From: JALORV01 sp035429725
Lineage (GTDB): Bacteria; Pseudomonadota; Gammaproteobacteria; Burkholderiales; Burkholderiaceae_F
Assembly: GCA_035429725.1 (NCBI GenBank)
Contig: DAOMFI010000002.1
Location: 30,196 to 94,195 of the forward strand
Length of the DNA stretch: 64,000 nt
Direction: 5' to 3'
Positions 42,829 through 49,676 of this stretch are shown here, in pieces. Under the pieces are notes generated by a model. That model ran no database searches. It was not told where the DNA came from and saw nothing but the letters and a program-made list of their open reading frames with translations. Both the position numbers and the translations under genes were made by a program. The first letter of the stretch is position 1. Every line of letters starts with the position of its first letter.

Positions 42829-44231
42829 CGACGTCGCTTCGACCGTCCGCCGCCGCGCTCGCGGCTGCCTCCGCGCTCGCCGGCTGTATGACACTCGCGC
42901 CGACCTACGAGCGCCCGGCCGCGCCGGTCCCCTCGAACTGGAGCGCGGCGAACGTCGCGACGGCGGGCAGATCCGCGCGGGACATCCCGTGGGAGCAGTT
43001 CTTTGCCGACGACCGTCTGCGCTCCCTGATCGAGTTGACCCTCGCCAACAACCGCGACCTGCGTATCGCCGCGCTGAACATCGAGCGCGCCCGCGCGCAG
43101 TACCAGATCCAGCGTTCGGAGCTGTTTCCGTCGGTCGACGCGTCGATCGTAGGCACCAACCAGCGTGTGCCCGGCGAGTTGTCGGCGACTGGCGAGCCCG
43201 TGATCAACCGCAGCGTTGGCGCTGCCGTGGGCATCGTCAGCTACGAACTCGACCTCTTCGGCCGCATCCGCAGCCTGAACGACCAGGCGGCCTACCAGTA
43301 CCTCGCGACGGAAGAAAGCCGGCGGGCCGTGCAGATCGCGCTGGTCGCGGAGGTGGCGAGCACGTGGCTGACGCTGGCGGCCGACCTGGAGCGGCTGCAG
43401 ATCGCCGAGGCAACGTACAAGTCGCAGCGAGAGACGTTCGAGCTCGTGAAGAGGAGCAACGAACTGGGCGTGCAGTCCGGGCTCGATGTGCGCCAGGCCC
43501 AGGTGCTGCTCGAGGTCGCGCGCCGCGACCGGGCCATCTATACGAGCCTGGTCGCCCAGGATCGCAACGCCCTCGCGCTTCTTGCGGGCGCGGCCGTTCC
43601 TCCGACGATGGAGCCGGCTGCGCCGTTGCCGCCCGGGGTCACAAGCGTGGCCGAACTGCCGTCCGGTGTTCCCTCGGAAGTGCTGACACGACGTCCGGAC
43701 GTCATGGCGTCCGAGCGGCGGCTGCAGGCCGCGAACGCAAACATCGGTGCGGCCCGCGCGAATTTCTTCCCCCGCATCACACTGACGGGAAGCGCCGGCA
43801 GCGCGAGCCGCGAGCTGGATGGGCTGTTCGCCGCCGGTTCGCGCACGTGGGGCTTCACGCCGGCTGTCACGCTGCCGATCTTCACTGGCGGGGCGAACAT
43901 CGCGACACTACAGGCGAGCGAGACGGACCGCGCTATCGCGGTCGCCGCTTACGAGCGGGCGATCCAGTCCGCGTTCCGCGAGGTCGCGGACGCGCTGGCG
44001 CAGCGCTCGACGGTCGACGAGCAGTACCAGGCGCAGAAGGCGCTGGTCGAGGCGCTCGAGGACACCACGCAACTGTCGCTCGCGCGCTTCCGGAACGGCG
44101 TCGACAGCTACTTTGCTGTCCTCGACGCGCAGCGGCAGCTCTTCGCCGCGCAGCAGGTGCTTGCCGGACTCCGGCTGGCGCGCGATGCCAATCTCGTGAC
44201 GCTCTACAAGGTGCTCGGAGGGGGGGCTTGA
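42825..44231 (+). CDS. Outer-membrane efflux channel, NodT/OprM family
   Basis: A 468-residue outer-membrane factor lipoprotein. The lipobox is ALAGC near residue 21, then APTYERPAAPVP, the common start of this family. Two repeated TolC-like modules follow: NNRDLRIAALNIERARAQYQ (about 77-96) and RRPDVMASERRLQAANANIGAARANFFP in the second half (shown in part). FNGVDSY-type FRNGVDSYFAVLDAQRQLF ends the periplasmic barrel. It forms the trimeric exit duct of the pump. A TetR gene follows after 2 bp. Confidence 0.94.
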   Translation: MTTSLRPSAAALAAASALAGCMTLAPTYERPAAPVPSNWSAANVATAGRSARDIPWEQFFADDRLRSLIELTLANNRDLRIAALNIERARAQYQIQRSELFPSVDASIVGTNQRVPGELSATGEPVINRSVGAAVGIVSYELDLFGRIRSLNDQAAYQYLATEESRRAVQIALVAEVASTWLTLAADLERLQIAEATYKSQRETFELVKRSNELGVQSGLDVRQAQVLLEVARRDRAIYTSLVAQDRNALALLAGAAVPPTMEPAAPLPPGVTSVAELPSGVPSEVLTRRPDVMASERRLQAANANIGAARANFFPRITLTGSAGSASRELDGLFAAGSRTWGFTPAVTLPIFTGGANIATLQASETDRAIAVAAYERAIQSAFREVADALAQRSTVDEQYQAQKALVEALEDTTQLSLARFRNGVDSYFAVLDAQRQLFAAQQVLAGLRLARDANLVTLYKVLGGGA

Positions 44232-44233
44232 CC

Positions 44234-44935
44234 ATGGCGACCAAGATCAGGGGACGCCAGGGCACGCGGGCGAACGGCAGCGGGACAGCGGAGACAGCAG
44301 CCGTGCCCGTGCGCCGGCTCGAACGCGCCCGTCGGGTTACAACCGGTCCGGCCGCGGCGGCCCCCGTCGAACTCGCGGACCTGCGACGGCGGCAGATCCT
44401 CGATGCCGCCGAGGCATGTTTCCGCAAGCACGGATTCCACAGCGCGAGCATGGCGGAGATCGCGAAGAGCTTCGGAATGAGCGCCGGCCATATCTACAAC
44501 TACTTCGACAGCAAGGAAGCGATCATCGCCGGCATCGTCGAGCGCGACCTCGAGGAGACTCTGCGCCTCGCCGCCGAGCTGCAGGGCGCCTCTGACATGA
44601 CCGCGGCGCTGCTCGAACGCGTCGACGAGGGTGTGGCGGAGAAGCTCGATGCATCGACTGCGCAGCGGCAGTTCGAAGTCCTCGCCGAGGCCGGGCGCAA
44701 TCCGAAGGTCCTGGCGATGGTGCAGGCGGCCGATGCGAGGATCCGCGCGGTGCTGCGTGACCTCGTTCGCCGCACGCGCGCCGACGGGCATTCCGGCCGC
44801 GACCTCGACGGGAAGGTCGCGGTCCTGATGGCACTGTTCGACGGGCTGATGGTGCGAGGGCTTAGGCAGGACGAGGTCAACCGCCAGCAGGTCACGCGGG
44901 TGCTGCGCTCTCTGGTTGCGCAGCTGATCGCGTAG
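44234..44935 (+). CDS. TetR family regulator at the end of the RND operon
   Basis: A 233-residue TetR protein. It has an unusual 50-residue basic, low-complexity N-terminal extension rich in Arg, Ala and Gly, then a DNA-binding domain: RRRQILDAAEACFRKHGFHSAS and MAEIAKSFGMSAGHIYNYF. The C-terminal domain resembles the BetI/TetR_C_6 type. It is co-transcribed with the pump (2-bp gap), unlike the divergent TetR at 37556, so the pump may be subject to two repressors with different ligands. Confidence 0.92.
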   Translation: MATKIRGRQGTRANGSGTAETAAVPVRRLERARRVTTGPAAAAPVELADLRRRQILDAAEACFRKHGFHSASMAEIAKSFGMSAGHIYNYFDSKEAIIAGIVERDLEETLRLAAELQGASDMTAALLERVDEGVAEKLDASTAQRQFEVLAEAGRNPKVLAMVQAADARIRAVLRDLVRRTRADGHSGRDLDGKVAVLMALFDGLMVRGLRQDEVNRQQVTRVLRSLVAQLIA

Positions 44936-44938
44936 GCG

Positions 44939-45112
44939 TCATGCCTGCAGCGCGAGGAAGATCCGATAGGTGATCAGCGACAGCATGCAGAGCACGCCGA
45001 GTCCCAGCAGAAAGATGCCGAAGCCCTTTCGCCGGAGAGAGAAACCGACGGCGAAGAGCAGGATGCCGAGGAAGAGGAGGGTCGTCGAGAACCAGGGAGG
45101 CAGAAGGTTCAT
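44939..45112 (-). CDS. Small hydrophobic membrane protein
   Basis: A 57-residue protein beginning MNLLPPWFSTTLLFLGILLF. It has two membrane segments (about 9-26 and 31-50) separated by the positive loop RRKG, so the loop is expected to face the cytoplasm. Its stop lies 3 bp from the convergent TetR stop. The ribosome site is weak (GAAG). Codon use is similar to its neighbours. No family is recognised; it could be a spurious frame, but the two clean hydrophobic segments and correct charge pattern favour a real gene. Confidence 0.55.
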   Translation of the reverse strand: MNLLPPWFSTTLLFLGILLFAVGFSLRRKGFGIFLLGLGVLCMLSLITYRIFLALQA

Positions 45113-45283
45113 TTGGAGTTCTTCGATTGCGAGAGGATTCTTCCACAGGATGCCCGCCCCTGGCTCGCCAGCTTTGAATTCTCGTCAGGACGGCGCCGAG
45201 GCGTAGCGCGGTCATGGATCGCACCTGTTGAACCGCGGAACGCGCAGTTTGCCGCGTTTCCATCGTCAGAGTGGAGAGTTGCC

Positions 45284-46144
45284 ATGATTCTTGTTTGCGG
45301 GGGTACCGGAACAATCGGCAGCGAGGTCGTCCGCCTGCTGAAGGCGCAGGACGTTCCGTTCCACGTACTGGTGCGTGATCCGGTCAAGGCCGACGCTCTG
45401 AGGGCGCAGGGCATCGAAACGGTTGCCGGGGATCTTCGTCAGCCGCAGACCTTGCCGCGCGTGCTGCAAGGGGTGGAGAAGGTCTTCGTCGTCACTCCCC
45501 TCGTGCCGGACCAGGTTCAGATGCGCGCCGCGCTCATCGCTGCAGCGAAGTCGGCGCGAGTCAGGCATGTCGTCATGTCCACAGGGATCGGCGCTTCCCC
45601 GGACTCGCCGGTGCAGATCGGGCGCTGGCACGGAGAAAACGAGAAGCAGCTGCAAGCATCCGGCATGGCGTGGACCTTCGTCCAGCCCGGCTTCTTCATG
45701 CAGAACCTGCTGATGCATGCCGAACCCATTCGCGACAAGGGCGAGTTCTACCTGCCGCTCGGCGACGGCAAGGTAAGCTGGATCGACGCACGCGACATTG
45801 CCGCGGTGGCCGTCACGGCCCTCATCGAGCCGGGGCACGAGAACCGGGCCTATCCACTTACGGGGCCAGAAGCGCTGACCGGCGGCGAGGTGGCCACCAC
45901 TCTGAGCGAGGTGCTGCGCCGCCCGGTTCGCTATGTCCCGATCACGCCCGACCAGGCGAAGCAGGCGATGACGCTCGCCGGAATGCCGGAAGCGCTGGCG
46001 GACGCAATGAACGAGCTGAATGCACTTGCACAGGCCGGCCACGCTGCCGGGGTGCTCGACACGGTCGAGAGCGTCACCGGCCGCCCGGCGCGCAGTTTCA
46101 GACACTTTGCAAACGACCATGCCGCAGCCTTCGCGAGGGCCTGA
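45284..46144 (+). CDS. NmrA-like NAD(P)-binding reductase
   Basis: A 286-residue atypical short-chain dehydrogenase. ILVCGGTGTIGSEVVRLL contains the GGTGxxG cofactor motif at 6-12. VFVVTPLVPDQVQMRAALI, HVVMSTGIGASP and WTFVQPGFFMQNLL match the NmrA/quinone reductase-2-like group, which bind NADPH and may act on quinones or as redox sensors. A classic Tyr-x-x-x-Lys pair is not evident. ATG 45284 is 5 bases after GGAGAG. It is alone, with no clear operon partner. Confidence 0.88.
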   Translation: MILVCGGTGTIGSEVVRLLKAQDVPFHVLVRDPVKADALRAQGIETVAGDLRQPQTLPRVLQGVEKVFVVTPLVPDQVQMRAALIAAAKSARVRHVVMSTGIGASPDSPVQIGRWHGENEKQLQASGMAWTFVQPGFFMQNLLMHAEPIRDKGEFYLPLGDGKVSWIDARDIAAVAVTALIEPGHENRAYPLTGPEALTGGEVATTLSEVLRRPVRYVPITPDQAKQAMTLAGMPEALADAMNELNALAQAGHAAGVLDTVESVTGRPARSFRHFANDHAAAFARA

Positions 46145-46291
46145 GAGAATCGCCCCGGCGTCATGCCGTCTTGGACGATCCCCGCGTCATCGACGCGACT
46201 CGCACCTGGCTTTGGCCGTTCGCGCCGAGCGACGTGTCGGAGCATACAAGGACAGCCTCCGGGCGCATGTGCGACGGGCAACCGACCGGCC

Positions 46292-47284
46292 ATGTGGCGA
46301 TGCCGGTCCGCGTTCGCTCTTCTCGCGTCGCTGGCAGCACTTCCGCCGATGGCGCGGGCAGAACAGACGCAAGGCGCGGGCGCGTTCAGCGTCGCGGTCG
46401 AGAACGACGTCCTCTCGGGCACTGATCGCGGGTACACGAATGGAATTGTGTTTACATGGGTTCCGCCCGCCGGATCCGCTCCGGAGTGGGCGGGGCGTCT
46501 GGTCCGGTCGCTTCCTTGGGCCTCGCGGAAAGCTTCCGTGCGCCACGGATACGCGATCGGACAGAACATGTACACGCCGCGTGACATCTCGCTCGCGGTT
46601 CCTCCCGCCGACGACCGCCCATATGCCGGCTGGCTTTACGGAACGGTAGGCTTGGCCACCGAGGCCGGCGATCAGTTCGTGCAGGCGGCAGTGACGCTCG
46701 GGGTCGTCGGGCCTGCAACTCGCGCAGGGCAAGTTCAGGCAGCGGTGCACAAGATCACTGGTTCGGATAGGCCACAGGGCTGGGACACGCAGTTGAGCAA
46801 CGAACCCGGGATCGTCCTCGCATACCAGCAAGCCCGCAGGAACTGGATAACTGCGTCACACGCAGAACTAGGGTTCGATGTCACGCCATACTTCGGCGGT
46901 GCACTGGGAAACGTTTACACCTATGGGGGCGCCGGCCTGACGGCTCGCTACGGGCATGGGCTTCCCGCGTACACCGGGTCGCCACGCAGCCAGCCGGCTT
47001 TCCCGGCTTCGCGCGCCTTCGTGCCGACGCCGCACTTCAGCTGGTACGTCTTCGCCACGGTCGATGGCCGCGCGGTGGCGCGCAACATCTTCCTGGACGG
47101 GAACACTTTCAAGGACAGCCCGGGCGTCGACCGGGTGCCCTTCGTCGCGGATGTACAGGCCGGGGCCGTCTTCACGTGGCGCTCGATGCAGTTGACGTAC
47201 TTCCACGTGATTCGCACGCGGGAATTCAGCACGCAGGGGTCCACTTCCGGGTTCGGCGGGCTCAGTCTTGCCATCGCGCTCTGA
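46292..47284 (+). CDS. lpxR: LpxR-like lipid A deacylase
   Basis: A 330-residue outer-membrane beta-barrel hydrolase (formerly DUF2219). A signal peptide (MWRCRSAFALLASLAALPPMARA) supports ATG 46292. The mature N-terminus contains FSVAVENDVLSGTDRGYTNG, the family signature with the Asn and Asp at the active site. YAIGQNMYTPRDIS, DRPYAGWLYG and GWDTQLSNEPGI follow as in LpxR, and the protein ends in an aromatic-rich strand and Leu. It would remove the 3'-acyloxyacyl group of lipid A, changing outer-membrane properties. Confidence 0.88.
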   Translation: MWRCRSAFALLASLAALPPMARAEQTQGAGAFSVAVENDVLSGTDRGYTNGIVFTWVPPAGSAPEWAGRLVRSLPWASRKASVRHGYAIGQNMYTPRDISLAVPPADDRPYAGWLYGTVGLATEAGDQFVQAAVTLGVVGPATRAGQVQAAVHKITGSDRPQGWDTQLSNEPGIVLAYQQARRNWITASHAELGFDVTPYFGGALGNVYTYGGAGLTARYGHGLPAYTGSPRSQPAFPASRAFVPTPHFSWYVFATVDGRAVARNIFLDGNTFKDSPGVDRVPFVADVQAGAVFTWRSMQLTYFHVIRTREFSTQGSTSGFGGLSLAIAL

Positions 47285-47374
47285 ACGGGCCGGGCCTCCT
47301 CATTGTCGCCGCCGGCCGCGCAGCCGCCTCGACGCTGCCTCGGCGCGTGCGGCGCAGGCCCGCATCGCGCGCGG

Positions 47375-47775
47375 TCACGCGCAGTTGAAGAGTCCCGCCG
47401 ACGGCGCGTCGGCCTGGGCGGTGCGCCACGCGGTGTCGGCGGCCGCCACATCGGCCTCCGCGGCTCGCACCGCCTGATCGAGGTCGCTCGGGTCGAGCTC
47501 GAACAGCACCTGGCCGGCACCGACGGCCTGACCGGCGTCGGCGCGACGCGCGACGATGCGCCCGCCGACCTGGAACGCGAGCGGCGCCTCGACGCGCGCC
47601 CGCACCGTGCCGACAAGCCCAAAGCGGCACCACCGGCCGCGGTGACGGGTGCGGTCTGCACGAACGGGAGGGTGTCGGCAGCGGTCGGCTCGGGCGATCG
47701 CTGACAGGCCGCGAGCGCGACCGACAACAGCAACACGGCGCCCGCCGATCGCGGGCCTGTTCGAACAATCCGCAT
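47375..47775 (-). pseudogene. Decayed RND periplasmic adaptor lipoprotein
   Basis: The start at ATG 47775 gives a lipoprotein signal (SVALAACQRSPEP). The frame breaks near 47613, where one G appears lost. The next frame continues VGTVRARVEAPLAFQVGG, then ARRADAGQAVGAGQVLFELD and AADTAWRTAQADAP, and stops at 47375. This is the barrel-sandwich region of a MexE/HlyD-type adaptor. Only about a third of the normal length remains and no pump gene follows. It is divergent from the TetR at 47837, which probably once regulated it. Confidence 0.8.
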
Positions 47776-47836
47776 GAGAAGAAGCCCGCTGATCGAAGAG
47801 TGATGAATTATTGAACGCGAGCGTACACTGTCTGCA

Positions 47837-48508
47837 ATGACGCCGAAGGAGCAGCGCCCGAATGCCCCCGGCCGACCGCCCGACCCGGCGATCGACCGCG
47901 CGTTGGTGCGCGCGGTCCGCCGGCTGCTCGAGCACGAAGGGCTGGCGGCGGTGACGATGCAGCGCGTGGCGCTGGAGGCCGGCGTGTCCAAGGTGACGGT
48001 GTACCGGCGCTTCGCCGACCGGCAGGCCCTGCTCGAAGCGGTGGTCGCGCACGACGCCGAGCACGTCAACCGTGCGCTGCTGGCGCCGCCGCGCAGCGCG
48101 GCGGACGTGCCTCGGCGGCTCGAGGCCTACGTCGTCGACTTGGCGGCCTTTCTATCCGGGCCGGGGCACCGGCGCTACGTACAGGTGCTCGCCGCGTTGC
48201 CGCCCACGGGTCGGGACGCGCGGATCATCTGGCAGCGCGGGCCGGCGCGGGGACTTGCGGCACTGGCCTCGTTTCTGCGTGCGGCCCACGCGGCCGGCCA
48301 TCTGCGCTGTTTTGCGCCTCTCGAAAGCGCCGAGCTCCTGCTCGGCATGGCGCTTGGCCTGGACCTCGTGCGTTCCATGTACCGGGTGCCGCTCGGGCGG
48401 CTGCGCGTGCAGGCGCGCCAGGCGCACGCTTCGCGGGTCGTGGACCTGTTCATGCGCCTGTATGCGCCCAGGGGCGACGCGCCGCGTTGCTCCGCGGAGG
48501 AGGGGTGA
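47837..48508 (+). CDS. TetR family regulator of the ABC exporter locus
   Basis: A 223-residue TetR protein with the helix-turn-helix RVALEAGVSKVTVYRRFADR (about 41-60) and a C-terminal helical domain of the TetR_C_7/AefR-like type. It sits between the dead adaptor gene (divergent, 61 bp) and the HlyD-ABC exporter operon (95 bp downstream, same strand). It is therefore likely to control the exporter. Ligand unknown. Confidence 0.92.
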   Translation: MTPKEQRPNAPGRPPDPAIDRALVRAVRRLLEHEGLAAVTMQRVALEAGVSKVTVYRRFADRQALLEAVVAHDAEHVNRALLAPPRSAADVPRRLEAYVVDLAAFLSGPGHRRYVQVLAALPPTGRDARIIWQRGPARGLAALASFLRAAHAAGHLRCFAPLESAELLLGMALGLDLVRSMYRVPLGRLRVQARQAHASRVVDLFMRLYAPRGDAPRCSAEEG

Positions 48509-48602
48509 TGGCGACCGCCCGGGCGTGGCGGCCTCGGCCCCGGCCTGTCGAACTCCGGACGTCGACAGCGGCGCGTGCGCCGGCTACCGATACGATGCCG
48601 AC

Positions 48603-49676
48603 ATGAATCCGAACATCAAGAATTGGACCCTGCGTCTGATCGTTCTCGCCGGGGTGGCGGCTGCCGCGCTGTACTTCTGGTGGCACCGTAACGGCGATGA
48701 GGCGCTGAACCACTTCGCCAGCGGCAACGGGCGCATCGAGGCGGTGGAAATCGACGTCGCTGCCCGGCAGGCAGGCCGCGTCGAGGCGATCGTCGTGAGC
48801 GAGGGTGCTCTGGTCACTGCCGGCCAGGTACTGGCACACATGGACACCGCATCGCTTCAGGCGCAGCTGCGGCAGGCCGAGGCCCGCCTGCGGCAGGCGG
48901 AAGATGCGGTCAGCACCGCACGCAGCCAGCTGGCCCAGCGCGAGAGCGAGAAGGCCGCGATTCAGGCCTTGGTGGTGCAGCGCCAGACCGAGCTGGCGGC
49001 CGTGCAGCGGCGGGCCGAGCGTTACGCCGACCTGCGCCGGCAGTCGTTCATCTCGCAGCAGCAGCTCGACGATCAGACCGAAGCGGTCGATCGCGCCGCG
49101 GCCGCGCTGGCCGCTGCCCGGGCGCAGGTCGCGGCGAGCGACGCGGCGATCGCCGCCGCGCGCAGCCAGATTCGAGGCAGCGAGTCGGCGGTGGAGGCGG
49201 CGCGCGCGGAAGCGGCCCGCATCCGCACCGACATCGACGACAGTGAGCTGAAGGCGCCGCGCGACGGACGCGTGCAGTTCATCGTGGCGCGTCCCGGCGA
49301 GGTGGTGGGTGCCGGAGGGCGCGTGCTCAACCTGGTGGACCTGAAGGACGTCTACATGACCTTCTTCCTGCCCACCCGTGCCGTCGGACGCATCGCCCTG
49401 GGCAGCGAGGCGCGACTCGTGCTCGACGCGGTGCCGCAGTACGTGATCCCGGCGAGCATCTCCTTCGTCGCTGACGTGGCGCAGTTCACGCCCAAGACGG
49501 TGGAAACCCAGGTCGAGCGCGAGAAGCTGATGTTCCGGGTGCGCGCGCAGATTCCACCGGAACTGCTGGCGAAGCACCTCGCCCAGGTCAAGACGGGCCT
49601 GCCCGGGGTCGCCCACGTCAAGCTCGATCGCGATACGCCCTGGCCGCAGCGACTGCAGGTGAGGCTGCCGGAATGA
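48603..49676 (+). CDS. yhiI: HlyD family secretion protein (YhiI-like)
   Basis: A 357-residue membrane fusion protein anchored by one N-terminal segment (LRLIVLAGVAAAALYFWW, about 10-27). GNGRIEAVEIDVAARQAGRV begins the biotinyl-lipoyl-like domain. A long Ala/Gln/Arg-rich coiled coil covers about 85-210, and DDSELKAPRDGRVQFIVARPGEVV completes the sandwich. In enterobacteria YhiI works with the RbbA/YhiH and YhhJ proteins, whose homologs follow here with 4-bp overlaps. Cargo is unknown. Confidence 0.9.
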   Translation: MNPNIKNWTLRLIVLAGVAAAALYFWWHRNGDEALNHFASGNGRIEAVEIDVAARQAGRVEAIVVSEGALVTAGQVLAHMDTASLQAQLRQAEARLRQAEDAVSTARSQLAQRESEKAAIQALVVQRQTELAAVQRRAERYADLRRQSFISQQQLDDQTEAVDRAAAALAAARAQVAASDAAIAAARSQIRGSESAVEAARAEAARIRTDIDDSELKAPRDGRVQFIVARPGEVVGAGGRVLNLVDLKDVYMTFFLPTRAVGRIALGSEARLVLDAVPQYVIPASISFVADVAQFTPKTVETQVEREKLMFRVRAQIPPELLAKHLAQVKTGLPGVAHVKLDRDTPWPQRLQVRLPE

